From Enterococcus crotali (lineage in GTDB: Bacteria; Bacillota; Bacilli; Lactobacillales; Enterococcaceae): DNA of 64,000 nt. The first letter of the stretch is position 1; each line of letters opens with the position of its first letter. Shown piece by piece: positions 17,738 to 26,564 of the stretch. Where the stretch lies: assembly GCF_000633635.1 (NCBI RefSeq), contig NZ_AYPQ01000005.1:70260-134259 (forward strand), written 5' to 3'. Both the position numbers and the translations under genes were made by a program. The notes under the pieces were generated by a model. It was not told where the DNA came from, ran no database searches, and saw only the letters and a program-made list of their open reading frames with translations.

Positions 17738-18706
17738 TTGACAAATAAAATTCCATTTCCAAAGAACTATGAACGATTTATTGAGTTGGGGCAAGAAGCG
17801 CAGAAACAGAATAATCTGATTGAAGCTGTAGGCTATTATGAACAGGCTTATGCGATTCGACAAAATTTTCCTCTGAATGTGGTGCTAGTAAATACGTATT
17901 TAGAAACAGGAGAAAATGAGCAAGCACTATCTTTAGCTTCAGAAATGAAAGAAAAATATTTTGCTTACTTAGATTATTTGGAACTTTATATACAAGTCTT
18001 GATCCAAAATCATCTATTTATCCAAGCACATAGCATTATTAATGAACGAATTTTGATGGAGCAAAGTGGAGAAATGAGAAAATTGATTTCTTTGAAGAAA
18101 AAAATCCGTCATATTGAACTGATGTATCAGCAATTCGAAGTTGGGAAAATAAAGGAACTAAAAGAGGAATTAAATCATTTAAATCGGCATAATTACTATG
18201 AACAATTAGCAATAGTAAAAAAAGCTGGCCAGTTGCCGCAAGATGAATTTATTGTGATTGGGAAAAATATTTTGCTGGATGAGCAGGTACATAATTTGGT
18301 TCGGTCATGGATCCTTGAAGAATTTGTTAGTCTCCACGTCAAAGAAGAAGTTGAGTTTTTGTGGAGGAACAATAAAAAATATACGGTTGTTCCAGCAAGT
18401 GTAGGTGGGCCGTTGGATTGTGCTGCTTATCAAAGAATCCTCTTTTTTTTAGAAAAAGAATTGATCAATGATAATCCTATATTGTTGGTAGATATCATGG
18501 AAGAAATCCGGTTGCATTTTGCGTTGCTGTATCCTTTAGCAGATAAAATTATTGAAAATCCCAAGTTGTGGGCTGTGAGTTATATCATTTCGTATAATCA
18601 TTCGATTGCACAAAAATATCAAGTGGATGAAGACAGTTTAGAGATTGAAAAAATCCAGCAACTTCAAAGTAAGATTCGTTTTGAACTGGAGATGATGGTT
18701 TTATAG
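17738..18706 (+). CDS. TPR-like repeat protein (DUF3196-like)
   Basis: Soluble protein of 322 aa that opens with two helix pairs of tetratricopeptide type (FIELGQEAQKQNNLIEAVGY, then LNVVLVNTYLETGENEQALS). The rest is also alpha-helical. Proteins like this in Lactobacillales are annotated as DUF3196 or TPR-domain proteins of unknown function, so no reaction can be given. The start is taken as TTG at 17738 because taggaaggtgg lies eight bases ahead; the upstream GTG codons fall within that site. Single gene; a long perfect palindrome begins 89 nt after the stop. Confidence 0.75.
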   Translation: MTNKIPFPKNYERFIELGQEAQKQNNLIEAVGYYEQAYAIRQNFPLNVVLVNTYLETGENEQALSLASEMKEKYFAYLDYLELYIQVLIQNHLFIQAHSIINERILMEQSGEMRKLISLKKKIRHIELMYQQFEVGKIKELKEELNHLNRHNYYEQLAIVKKAGQLPQDEFIVIGKNILLDEQVHNLVRSWILEEFVSLHVKEEVEFLWRNNKKYTVVPASVGGPLDCAAYQRILFFLEKELINDNPILLVDIMEEIRLHFALLYPLADKIIENPKLWAVSYIISYNHSIAQKYQVDEDSLEIEKIQQLQSKIRFELEMMVL

Positions 18707-18794
18707 AACTGAAAAGCAGTCAAGTTAAATGGAATCAATCTATTTATTTCTGAAACTATCTAATTCAAAAGCCTTACATTTTAGAAGCAAAGTA

Positions 18795-18860
18795 GAGCTC
18801 GGGACAAAACTAAAATCAGTTTTGTCCCGAGCTCTAAATCCGAATAAACGGTGGGATCAG
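18795..18860. repeat. Palindromic repeat with tag (copy C) after the TPR gene
   Basis: gagctcgggacaaaact and its exact complement form a 17-bp stem around aaaatc (18795-18834). The tag aaatccgaataaacggtggga follows, as in the copies near 30.4 kb (inverted) and 53.6 kb. Confidence 0.8.
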
Positions 18861-19053
18861 ATCCAACCTCATTGCGTATTAGCGAATCACTGGATTCTTC
18901 TTGAATTCATAAAAATTTAAAACAATATGATTGATAGGTGTGTAGCGATGAAGTTGTTTCTGCGCTTGCAGCCAATTATCCAGATTATATGTAAAATAGA
19001 GTGGTATAACTCAAAGCTTACCCCATTCTTTTTATATAAAGAGCCATTGCTTT

Positions 19054-19269
19054 TTATTTTTTAGACGTGAGATTCAGGAATAACAGCAGAAGAAATGAGA
19101 GAAGAAAATAGAGTAGAATACCTCCTTGAATAAAAGTGATGATCAAAAATAAGAACGGATAATCAATCGTCGTAAACTGATTAAAGTAACGACTAAAAAG
19201 GAATTCTGAGAGAGCTAAAAGGAGTGAAATAACTAATAGTCTCATGTGATGCTGACTCAATACTATCAA
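19054..19269 (-). CDS. Possible small membrane protein
   Basis: A frame of up to 71 residues with two hydrophobic segments (LLVISLLLALSEFLFS and LFLIITFIQGGILLYFLLSF) and a Lys-rich end. Start is unclear: ATG at 19245 lacks a good ribosome site, while TTG at 19257 has ttaggtag about ten bases ahead. I recognise no family. It lies alone on the minus strand between two palindromic repeats. It could be chance, but the hydrophobic pattern and basic tail are like real small membrane proteins. Confidence 0.4.
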   Translation of the reverse strand: MIVLSQHHMRLLVISLLLALSEFLFSRYFNQFTTIDYPFLFLIITFIQGGILLYFLLSFLLLLFLNLTSKK

Positions 19270-19376
19270 CTACCTAACTAAAATATTTTCCAAAACATAT
19301 AATAGCATAAAAAAATAATGGAATTTTATCAGTTTTTATATAAATTCGATAGATAAATGAGAATATGGAGGGAAAA

Positions 19377-19440
19377 GAGGCTTTGATATAACTCAGTAAG
19401 TCACATCAAAGCCTCTTGAAATCTGGGTAGACGTAGGGAA
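19377..19440. repeat. Palindromic repeat with tag (copy D)
   Basis: gaggctttgat and atcaaagcctc enclose ataactcagtaagtcac (19377-19415); the degenerate tag aatctgggtagacgtaggga follows. Confidence 0.7.
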
Positions 19441-19593
19441 CAAATCAACTCCTGAAGGTTTCTTTATCGGAGTTAAACACTATTGTTCAAACCTCAATCT
19501 TAAAATCGTCTGATTAATATAATGAATTATAACTACATCACTTTTGAATTATGCTATAATTCACTTGTAGTAGTGAGCTGGTGTAAAAAAAAC

Positions 19594-19664
19594 GCGCCCT
19601 GAGGGAATCGAACCCCCGTCTCAAGAACCGGAATCTTACGTGATATCCACTACACTAAGGGCGC
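19594..19664 (-). tRNA. tRNA-Arg (anticodon CCG)
   Basis: On the minus strand the 71-nt sequence folds as a cloverleaf: acceptor GCGCCCT/AGGGCGC, D arm GTG...CAC, anticodon stem AAGA/TCTT with loop TTCCGGT giving CCG, and T arm GGGGTTCGATTCCC. No CCA is encoded. It is divergent from rpoN. Confidence 0.93.
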
Positions 19665-19723
19665 AAGCACGTTTACTAGTTTAGCTGATATTTTGATAAA
19701 TTACAAGGGGGAGGACCAAAATA

Positions 19724-21046
19724 ATGAAATTTGAACAACATTTATCACAACAACAAAAACAAGTCCAAAAACTTGCAATGACCCAACAGTTACAGCAGTC
19801 GATTCAAATCTTACAATACAATTCAGAAGAACTTTTCGCATACATAGAAGCAAAATCGTTGGAAAATCCTTTGATTGACGTTCAGGTCGAAACAAATTAT
19901 AGCGATTTTTCAAGTTCAGGAAGTCGAACGTATACAAGTGAAGAAAACAATTACCTAAATCAGATTCCCGACAATCACACTTCACTTTTTGAGTACTTGA
20001 TTGATCAAATTCATTTAAACTATCGCGATACCTATTTACGGACATTAGTCTTATTTCTAGTTGAATATATCGATTTAAATGGTTATTTGACGATTGATTT
20101 AGACGAAGCAACTGAAAAAACAGGTGCAAAATCCATCGAGATGCTGGATGCGCTGACATTGATTCAGCAATTAGATCCAGCTGGAGTTGGTGCAAGAGAT
20201 TTGCGGGAATGCTTATTATTACAGATTGAACGAGATGATACAGCGCCAGAATTGGCCTATATTGTAATCGAAGAAGAATTTGATCATTTGGCTAATCGTA
20301 AATGGGGGTTGATTGCAAAAACATTCGATGTTGAATTATCGGAGATTCAAACGATCTTTGACTATATCCAAACCTTAACGCCCGCACCCGGTAGTATTTT
20401 TGAATCAACTTCGGGCTTGTATATCCGTCCAGATTTAACTTTGCGTATCAAAGAAAAGCAGTTAACCGTTCTTTCAAATAAAACAGGGACGCCAACCATT
20501 CAGTTTCAACAGGCGTATTTCAAACGGATGGAAGCAACTGATGACAAAGAAGTTCAAGCTTACATCAAAGAAAAGAAAAGTGAATTTGAGTGGCTTGAAA
20601 AAACAATTATTCAGCGTGGTGATACGATTTTAAGAGTAGGGACAGAAATCGTTCAACGCCAGCAAGAGTTCTTTTTTAATGAAGATAGACCACTAAAGCC
20701 AATGACTTTGAAAGAAATTGCGGAAGCATTGAGTATTCATGAATCAACCGTCAGTCGTACAGTCAATGGCAAATATTTAGAAACAGAATTTGGTGTTTTT
20801 GAACTACGCTCATTTTTCTCTCACGGCTTGGCCAATGACAACACTGGGGAAGAGACTTCAACAAGTAGCATCAAAAAACAACTGCAAGCTTTAGTTGATA
20901 AGGAAAATAAAGCAAAACCGCTCTCTGATCAGAAATTGGTTGATTTACTAAAAGAACAGGAAATCGAAATTTCCCGTCGTACTGTTACAAAGTATCGTGA
21001 GGCTTTGGGTATTCCATCGTCATCTAAACGAAAGAGGTATGATTGA
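19724..21046 (+). CDS. rpoN: RNA polymerase sigma-54 factor RpoN
   Basis: Alternative sigma factor that recognises -24/-12 promoters and needs AAA+ activators. Region I at the N-terminus is Gln/Leu-rich and ends near QQLQQSIQILQYNSEEL; the core-binding and DNA-binding domains follow, with DPAGVGARDLRECLLLQ and a helix-turn-helix at LKEIAEALSIHESTVSRTV. The RpoN box is present as SRRTVTKYREALGIP near residue 420. 440 aa, with aagggggagg before the ATG. In enterococci it serves mainly mannose-class PTS operons through LevR/ManR-type activators; none of these is in the window. Confidence 0.96.
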   Translation: MKFEQHLSQQQKQVQKLAMTQQLQQSIQILQYNSEELFAYIEAKSLENPLIDVQVETNYSDFSSSGSRTYTSEENNYLNQIPDNHTSLFEYLIDQIHLNYRDTYLRTLVLFLVEYIDLNGYLTIDLDEATEKTGAKSIEMLDALTLIQQLDPAGVGARDLRECLLLQIERDDTAPELAYIVIEEEFDHLANRKWGLIAKTFDVELSEIQTIFDYIQTLTPAPGSIFESTSGLYIRPDLTLRIKEKQLTVLSNKTGTPTIQFQQAYFKRMEATDDKEVQAYIKEKKSEFEWLEKTIIQRGDTILRVGTEIVQRQQEFFFNEDRPLKPMTLKEIAEALSIHESTVSRTVNGKYLETEFGVFELRSFFSHGLANDNTGEETSTSSIKKQLQALVDKENKAKPLSDQKLVDLLKEQEIEISRRTVTKYREALGIPSSSKRKRYD

Positions 21047-21068
21047 ATAAATAGTTAAGTATAGAAAA

Positions 21069-21239
21069 GGAGGCCGAGACAAAAGTGTTTAGCTCCGAGA
21101 ACTAAGAGGGAATTTACGAAAATTGCTCTTCAAATTTTTGTGAATTCCAGCTTATTTCCGAAGGAGCTGCTTTTTTCTCGCCGTTTATTCGGTTTTAGAG
21201 TGCACACCAAAACTGATTTTTAGTTTTGTCCCATCCTCC
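21069..21239. repeat. Nested palindromic element (copy E), about 170 nt
   Basis: Outer arms ggaggccgagacaaaa (21069-21084) and ttttgtcccatcctcc (21224-21239) match at 13 of 16 positions. Inside, agctcc/ggagct enclose a hairpin gaatttacgaaaatt/aaatttttgtgaattc, and the right part carries the tag ccgtttattcgg plus aaaactgatttttagtttt, as in copy F. It lies between the convergent rpoN and GNAT genes and contains the last codons of the latter. Confidence 0.7.
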
Positions 21240-21737
21240 TTTATTTTCTGATTGCCAGACTAAGTGTTCAGAAGGCAAGCCATCCTCGATCCCTTGCCAA
21301 ACAGAAACAAAGTTATTTTTTTCTAATAAATGTTTTGATGCGCCATTTTTTGGATCGATAATAGCATAAACTGTCGCTTGAGATAATGTTTCGGACTGCG
21401 TTACTCGATCTAATAAAGCTGAAATCAATTGTGAAGCATGACCTTGGCCCCAGTGTTCCGGCAATAGCATATATCCAAGTTCAATTTTATTTTTATCGTC
21501 CCAAGACAATTTACCAAAACCAATATAAGTTTCTTCGTCAAAAATTTTGTAATAACCAGTTTGGTCAGTGTGAGTCATATTGTAAGCTAAAATTTTTTCA
21601 AAATTTTTAGTGGCTTCAACTTCGGACTCTGCCTTTTCAGTGATATAACGCATAACACGAATATCTTTAGTGAGCATAGAATAAAGCTGTTGGTCATTTT
21701 TTTGATAGAATTCAAAAGTTAAATTTTTATTAGACAA
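21195..21737 (-). CDS. GNAT-family N-acetyltransferase
   Basis: Acetyl-CoA-dependent acetyltransferase of the RimJ/RimL-like branch; its acceptor cannot be told from the sequence. The fold shows in TYIGFGKLSWDDKNKIELGY (strands 2-4), the acetyl-CoA loop LLPEHWGQGHASQLI near residue 95, and ASKHLLEKNNFVSVW near residue 135. The start is TTG at 21737 with aagaggtg ahead. 180 aa. The last 15 residues, GWDKTKNQFWCAL and neighbours, are encoded by the palindromic element and probably replace an original end. Confidence 0.82.
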   Translation of the reverse strand: MSNKNLTFEFYQKNDQQLYSMLTKDIRVMRYITEKAESEVEATKNFEKILAYNMTHTDQTGYYKIFDEETYIGFGKLSWDDKNKIELGYMLLPEHWGQGHASQLISALLDRVTQSETLSQATVYAIIDPKNGASKHLLEKNNFVSVWQGIEDGLPSEHLVWQSENKGGWDKTKNQFWCAL

Positions 21738-21800
21738 TATATTTCACCTCTTAAAAAGTATGATTTCTCTTATTATATCTGTTTTTTACTAAAATAGAAC

Positions 21801-21842
21801 AAAAAGCTATATCCTTTTACAATCTAAGGATATAGCTTTTTT
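21801..21842 (-). terminator. Terminator after tRNA-Thr
   Basis: aaaaagctatatcctt pairs perfectly with aaggatatagcttttt around a nine-base loop, giving T runs on both strands. It sits just downstream of the minus-strand tRNA-Thr. Confidence 0.85.
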
Positions 21843-21847
21843 GATAA

Positions 21848-21919
21848 GCCACCTGACGGATTCGAACCGTCGACCCCCACCTTACCATGGTGGTGCTCTA
21901 CCAGCTGAGCTAAGGCGGC
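21848..21919 (-). tRNA. tRNA-Thr (anticodon GGT)
   Basis: Minus-strand cloverleaf of 72 nt: acceptor GCCGCCT pairing with AGGTGGC, D arm GCTC...GAGC, anticodon stem CCACC/GGTGG with loop ATGGTAA giving GGT, and T arm GACGGTTCGAATCCGTC. No CCA is encoded. Confidence 0.93.
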
Positions 21920-22109
21920 AATATGAACAATACAAATAACAGATTACCGTAGAAAGTCAGCTTTGTCAATCAATTTTTGTTTGCTATACAAGATCAAAAG
22001 AAATTGAAAGTGTTATATAATAAACGAACAATTTGATTTGATATCCAATTATTTTGTTGACATCAATTAGCGTATATTGTTAAACTGAAATAAAGGGGAG
22101 AGGATAGAA

Positions 22110-22370
22110 ATGTTTATTGTTTGGGGTAGTTCAGGATTTGAGAGAGACCTAGGTGACACAGTGATCCAATGTGACTGTAGTCATTGTAACAACGAAGTGA
22201 TCATGCAAGGAAGACAAATAGGGCGGAAATTTACGTTATTTTGGATTCCACTTTTTACCACATCATCTAGTCATTACTTGTTATGTCCAATTTGTGGATA
22301 TGGCAAAGAATTATCTAAAGATGTCTTGGAGCAGTACTTAGTTAGCTCTGTAGAAACTATTACTGAGTAG
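22110..22370 (+). CDS. Zinc-ribbon protein, 86 aa
   Basis: Small cytoplasmic protein with two Cys pairs, CDCSHCNN near residue 27 and CPICGYG near residue 64, that can bind one zinc in a ribbon fold. The start MFIVWGSSGFER and the pattern between the pairs match the short zinc-ribbon proteins common in Lactobacillales, whose role is unknown. ATG follows aaaggggagagg. It precedes the methionine T-box leader but is separated from it by a promoter at 22388, so it is not part of that operon. Confidence 0.75.
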   Translation: MFIVWGSSGFERDLGDTVIQCDCSHCNNEVIMQGRQIGRKFTLFWIPLFTTSSSHYLLCPICGYGKELSKDVLEQYLVSSVETITE

Positions 22371-22387
22371 AAAAATTTAAAAAAAGT

Positions 22388-22416
22388 TTGACAGGGAATT
22401 TATTTTCTAGTAATAT
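22388..22416 (+). promoter_or_regulatory. Promoter of the methionine T-box operon
   Basis: TTGACA at 22388-22393, 17-nt spacer, TAATAT at 22411-22416. Confidence 0.75.
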
Positions 22417-22419
22417 ACA

Positions 22420-22705
22420 ACGTAACAACAAAAAGAATAACAGTCCGTTGAAGAGAAGAGTAAATTTGGACGTGCTTTATTAGAGAGTCTCGGTCGGTGA
22501 AAAGAGATAAGCGCATAAGAGTTGAAGATGGCCTCATGAGGACAAGCTGTTGATAGGTAAGCAGCTTCGGGAAGCACCCGTTATCAAAGCGACAAGTTAT
22601 AAGACTTGGTCTAAGAAAAGTAATCATGAATTACTTTAAAACAAAGGTGGTACCGCGATTATTCGCCCTTTACTAGCATAAGCTGGTAGAGGGCTATTTT
22701 TATAT
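22420..22705 (+). promoter_or_regulatory. T-box riboswitch 1, methionine specifier
   Basis: Leader RNA that senses uncharged tRNA. Stem I contains the agagag-type and ggtcggtg elements and a specifier loop gttgaagATGgcctc with ATG at 22528-22530. The T-box proper is aaggtggtaccgcg at 22644-22657. The terminator gccctttactagc/gctggtagagggc (22665-22694) is followed by T-rich tatttttat and is the alternative to the antiterminator. Met specificity agrees with the metQNI genes downstream. Confidence 0.9.
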
Positions 22706-22734
22706 TCATCACGAAATTAACGAAAGAAGAATTG

Positions 22735-23036
22735 AGCTTTCAACTAAATAAACAAAGCAATGAGATGGAAAGTACAGATGAAACGAGATCTAACAGAGAG
22801 CTTGGGTAGCTGAAAACAAGCGATAAACGAAATCTGGAAAATGGCCATTGAGCAGCGCTTCGAGTGAATGATTCATAAGACAGCGACGGATGCACCCGTT
22901 ATAGTGCTAGAGTATAATCGATCTTTGATCAACGTACTTGACGAGGATACCTACGTGAGTAGGTATCAAATAGAGGTGGTAGCACGCAAAAGCGTCCTCA
23001 AATGTATAGATTTATACATTTGAGGACGCTTTTTTC
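22735..23036 (+). promoter_or_regulatory. T-box riboswitch 2, methionine specifier (in tandem)
   Basis: A second complete T-box directly after the first. Stem I includes agagagcttgggtagctg, and the specifier is ctggaaaATGgcc with ATG at 22841-22843. The T-box sequence agaggtggtagcacgc (22972-22987) deviates from the usual ggtaccgcg. The terminator has 17-bp arms, gcgtcctcaaatgtata and its complement, followed by six T. I see no good promoter between the two elements, so transcription must pass both. Confidence 0.88.
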
Positions 23037-23068
23037 TTTTTATAAATAACAAAATGGAGGGATGATAC

Positions 23069-23917
23069 ATGAAGAAAAGGTTTTTGAGTATAGCGTTGAT
23101 TTTAATAGGGGTTGCTGTAATTACTGCTTGCGGTAAAAATGAAAAAACTGCATTAGATACAAAAAAAGAAGCAACAATAATCCGAGTCGGGACATCACCG
23201 GGACCATACAGTGAATTATTTTTAGATGCTGTTAAACCTATTTTGGAAAAAGAAGGCTATCAAATAAAAGAAACACAATTTACAGAATTGATCCAAGCAG
23301 ATGTTGCATTGACAGAAGGTACAATTGATTTAAATGTCGACCAACATACCGCTTATCTAAATAATTTCAACGAGAATAAAGGCACTCAGTTAGTTGGAAT
23401 CACAGCGATTCCAACGGTTCCAGCAGGATTATTTCCAGGAAAAAGAAGTACGTTAGATGAAGTAGAAAAAGGCGATAAAATAGGTATTCCAGATGACGCT
23501 TCAAATACTGCACGAGCCTTCAACCTTTTGCAAAAAGCTGGTTGGATCAAGTTGAAAGCAGGAATTGATCCAGTCAAAGCAACAAAGGAAGATATCGAGG
23601 ATAATCCTAAAAATTTAGAATTAGTCCAAATGTCATCAGCCCAAATTCCTAGAAGTTTAGCTGACTTGGATTATGCAGTAATTCCGGGAAGTATCGTTTA
23701 TAGTGCCAAACTTGATCCAAAAGATAGTTTACTTTCGGAAGATGTGTTAAAAAACTATGAGTTAGTCGCAACGGTTGATAAAAAAAATCAAGAAAGCGGT
23801 TGGGCAAAAGCTGTGGTGAACGCTTATCATTCAGACGAGTTTAAAAAATATTTGAAAGAACATAACCAGGGAAATTACTGGTTTATACCAAAAGAGTTAC
23901 AGGAGGAGCAAAAATGA
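23069..23917 (+). CDS. metQ: Methionine ABC transporter substrate-binding lipoprotein MetQ (first copy)
   Basis: Extracytoplasmic lipoprotein of the NlpA/MetQ family that delivers methionine to MetNI. The signal peptide ends in the lipobox VITAC with Cys near residue 21. The mature part shows [17 protein letters not shown], then [34 protein letters not shown] and [13 protein letters not shown]. 282 aa, aatggaggg before the ATG. Its stop overlaps the metN start (ATGA). The binding-pocket tyrosine usually found in the loop before NNFN is present. A second, distinct MetQ is encoded two genes downstream. Confidence 0.92.
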   Translation: MKKRFLSIALILIGVAVITACGKNEKTALDTKKEATIIRVGTSPGPYSELFLDAVKPILEKEGYQIKETQFTELIQADVALTEGTIDLNVDQHTAYLNNFNENKGTQLVGITAIPTVPAGLFPGKRSTLDEVEKGDKIGIPDDASNTARAFNLLQKAGWIKLKAGIDPVKATKEDIEDNPKNLELVQMSSAQIPRSLADLDYAVIPGSIVYSAKLDPKDSLLSEDVLKNYELVATVDKKNQESGWAKAVVNAYHSDEFKKYLKEHNQGNYWFIPKELQEEQK

Positions 23918-24984
23918 TTGAATTAAAAAATATAGATGTCACCTTTTATCAGAAAAAACAACAAATTGATGCAGTAAAAAATGTTTCACTGAAGATTGAA
24001 AAAGAAGATGTCTTTGGCATCGTTGGGTATTCCGGCGCCGGAAAGAGCACTTTAGTTCGGGTAATCAACTTACTCCAACGGCCAACAGCTGGCGAAGTGA
24101 TTATCAACAATAAAAATATTCTTGGTTTTTCTCCAAAAGAATTAAGAGCTCAGCGTAAGAAAATCGGAATGATTTTCCAACATTTCAATTTGATGAAAGA
24201 ACGTACGATTTTCGCCAATGTTGATTTTTCACTAAAGTATTCTGGACTATCAAAAGAGCAACGGAAGGAAAAAATCGAACGGTTACTCGAACTAGTAGGA
24301 CTTTCAGAAAAGAAAGATGCTTATCCTAGTCAATTATCTGGTGGGCAGAAACAGCGGGTAGCCATCGCCAGAGCACTAGCCAATGATCCAGAGATATTAT
24401 TATGTGATGAAGCTACTAGCGCGCTGGACCCTAAAACAACAATTCAGATTTTAGACTTATTGAAGAAGTTAAATAAAGAGTTAGGTCTGACGATTGTTTT
24501 GATCACTCATGAGATGCAAGTTGTGAAAGAAATTTGTAACAAAGTCGCTGTGATGGAAGATGGACAAGTGATTGAAAAAAATGATATTGTATCGATTTTC
24601 AGTCAACCAAAAGAAGCCTTGACGAAGGACTTTATCCGAACAGCAACACATATCGATCAAGCGTTGGAAACAATTATTCAACATCCAAGTTTGACGAATT
24701 TGAGTGGAAATGAAGTGTTGGTAGAATTCTCTTATGTAGGGGAGCAAACAAGTGAACCACTGATTGCTCAGCTTTACAGCAAATATCATGTGGTGACAAA
24801 TATTTTATATGGAAATGTAGAAATCCTGCAGCAAGTGCCAATCGGTAATTTGATCGTGATTCTTTCGGGAGAAGAAAATCAACGAGAAAAAGCCTTAGAC
24901 TTTTTACAAACACAAGGTGTGAAAATCAAAATACTGAAAAAAAGTGAAGTAAAAGAAAGTGTTATCCCGTTACATGTTGTCTAA
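23914..24984 (+). CDS. metN: Methionine ABC transporter ATPase MetN
   Basis: ATPase of the D/L-methionine importer. Walker [10 protein letters not shown] near residue 38, signature [15 protein letters not shown] near residue 140, Walker [12 protein letters not shown]. The C-terminal NIL domain (about residues 265-345, with [17 protein letters not shown]) is the site by which MetN is inhibited by bound methionine in the family. 356 aa. Coupled to metQ through ATGA and followed by metI. Confidence 0.95.
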   Translation: MIELKNIDVTFYQKKQQIDAVKNVSLKIEKEDVFGIVGYSGAGKSTLVRVINLLQRPTAGEVIINNKNILGFSPKELRAQRKKIGMIFQHFNLMKERTIFANVDFSLKYSGLSKEQRKEKIERLLELVGLSEKKDAYPSQLSGGQKQRVAIARALANDPEILLCDEATSALDPKTTIQILDLLKKLNKELGLTIVLITHEMQVVKEICNKVAVMEDGQVIEKNDIVSIFSQPKEALTKDFIRTATHIDQALETIIQHPSLTNLSGNEVLVEFSYVGEQTSEPLIAQLYSKYHVVTNILYGNVEILQQVPIGNLIVILSGEENQREKALDFLQTQGVKIKILKKSEVKESVIPLHVV

Positions 24985-25008
24985 AACACACAAGAAGGAG
25001 TGACAGAG

Positions 25009-25689
25009 ATGCAGTCATTATTACAACAATATTTTCCAAATGTTTTACAACTAAAACAAGAATTTATCACGAGTACGATCGAAACTTTATATATGGTCTT
25101 TTGGACAGCAATTATTGCCGGGATTCTAGGAACATTACTTGGTGTCGTTCTAGTTGCAACAGGACCAGAGGGTATTTTGAAAAATAGTGTTCTTTATAAT
25201 ATTTTAGAAAAAATCATCAACGTTTGTAGATCCATCCCTTTTATCATCATGCTGGCATTGATTCAGCCGATCACTCGTTTTTTAACAGGAACAACGATTG
25301 GGACAACGGCTGCTTTAGTGCCGCTGGTGATAGGAGTGATTCCATTTTTTGCTCGTCAGATTGAAAATGCCTTGTTAGAAGTTGATCCAGGCGTAATTGA
25401 AGCGGCTGAATCGATGGGAACTAGTCCTTTTGGAATTATTTTTAGAGTATATCTAATTGAAGGATTACCAAGTATCATCCGAGTGTCATCCGTTACAATC
25501 ATCAACTTAATTGGCTTAACTGCAATGGCCGGTGCAATAGGCGCAGGAGGCCTAGGAAATCTGGCAATCACCAGAGGCTATAATCGCTTCCAAACGGACG
25601 TAACCATTGTTGCAACGCTGATTATCTTAGTTCTAGTTTTTGCTAGTCAGTTTATAAGTAACACATTGATCAAGAAAACATCACATTAA
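25009..25689 (+). CDS. metI: Methionine ABC transporter permease MetI
   Basis: Membrane subunit with five transmembrane segments in 226 aa. The coupling EAA loop is seen in EVDPGVIEAAESMGTSPFGI near residue 128; LTAMAGAIGAGGLGNLAI near residue 170 is the family hallmark. ATG at 25009 is preferred over an in-frame GTG nine bases earlier because aagaaggag gives it the better spacing. Confidence 0.95.
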   Translation: MQSLLQQYFPNVLQLKQEFITSTIETLYMVFWTAIIAGILGTLLGVVLVATGPEGILKNSVLYNILEKIINVCRSIPFIIMLALIQPITRFLTGTTIGTTAALVPLVIGVIPFFARQIENALLEVDPGVIEAAESMGTSPFGIIFRVYLIEGLPSIIRVSSVTIINLIGLTAMAGAIGAGGLGNLAITRGYNRFQTDVTIVATLIILVLVFASQFISNTLIKKTSH

Positions 25690-25715
25690 AAACTATTCGA
25701 AATGAGGAAAATAAA

Positions 25716-26549
25716 ATGAAAAAAACAATTAAAATTATCGGATTAGCCTTAACAATTGGATTTATATTAGCAGGATGTTCTGCTGGAAGTGCTAAAAGTG
25801 AAAAGAATGAAGTTGTAAAATTAGGAGTAGTAGGCGCGAACAATGAAGTATTAGAATCGGTAAAGGAACGTTTGAAAGAGGACGGAATCGACCTTCAGCT
25901 TGTTGAATTTTCTGATTATACACAACCAAATGCTGCCTTAGCAGAAAAAGAAATTGATTTGAATTCGTTCCAACACCAGATTTTCCTAGATAACTATAAC
26001 CAAGAACATAAAACAGATTTAGTTTCTATTGGTAATACAGTCAGCGCACCATTAGGGATTTACTCTTCTAAAATCAAAGATATTAAGGAATTGAAAAACG
26101 GTGCAGAAATCGCGATTCCAAATGACGCAACAAATGGCGGACGTGCGTTGCTACTTCTGCAAAGTGCCGGACTGATCAAAGTAGATCCTGCTAAAAAGCA
26201 AACGCCAACTGTAAGTGACATTACAGAAAACAAGCTAGACTTAAAAATCACAGAATTAGACGCTTCCCAAACAGCTAGAGCACTTCAAGATATTGATGCT
26301 TCTGTAATCAATAGCGGGATGGCTGTAGATGCTGGTTTTATTCCAGCAAAAGATGCAATTTTCTTAGAGCCTGTAGATGAAACCTCTAAACCTTATGTGA
26401 ACATCATTGTTGCTCGTAAAGAGGACGAGGAGAATAAAACCTACAATAAAGTAGTTGACACGTATCAACAAGAAGAAACGAAAAAAGTTATTGAAGAAAC
26501 ATCAAAAGGTTCCAGCGTTCCAGCTTGGGAAACATTTGGTAGAAAATAA
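25716..26549 (+). CDS. Second MetQ-family substrate-binding lipoprotein
   Basis: Another NlpA/MetQ-family lipoprotein; lipobox ILAGC with Cys near residue 21. It shares the fold markers (VKLGVVGANNEVLESV; IDLNSFQHQIFLDNYN; EIAIPNDATNGGRALLLLQ; DASVINSGMAVDAGF) but is clearly divergent from the first copy. 277 aa. It has no own ATPase or permease, so it probably feeds the same MetNI with a different ligand, such as D-methionine, a sulfoxide or a short Met peptide (inference). The M20 peptidase gene follows by 15 nt. Confidence 0.88.
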   Translation: MKKTIKIIGLALTIGFILAGCSAGSAKSEKNEVVKLGVVGANNEVLESVKERLKEDGIDLQLVEFSDYTQPNAALAEKEIDLNSFQHQIFLDNYNQEHKTDLVSIGNTVSAPLGIYSSKIKDIKELKNGAEIAIPNDATNGGRALLLLQSAGLIKVDPAKKQTPTVSDITENKLDLKITELDASQTARALQDIDASVINSGMAVDAGFIPAKDAIFLEPVDETSKPYVNIIVARKEDEENKTYNKVVDTYQQEETKKVIEETSKGSSVPAWETFGRK

Positions 26550-26564
26550 GAGGAGGACGATCAG

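Noticed and set aside
18729-18920. 63-residue frame downstream of the TPR gene
   Set aside because: It is made mostly of the palindromic repeat and its tag, has no ribosome site, and no protein-like composition.
22400-22627. Minus-strand frame of 75 codons in the first T-box
   Set aside because: It is the complement of a well-formed T-box RNA and has no other support.
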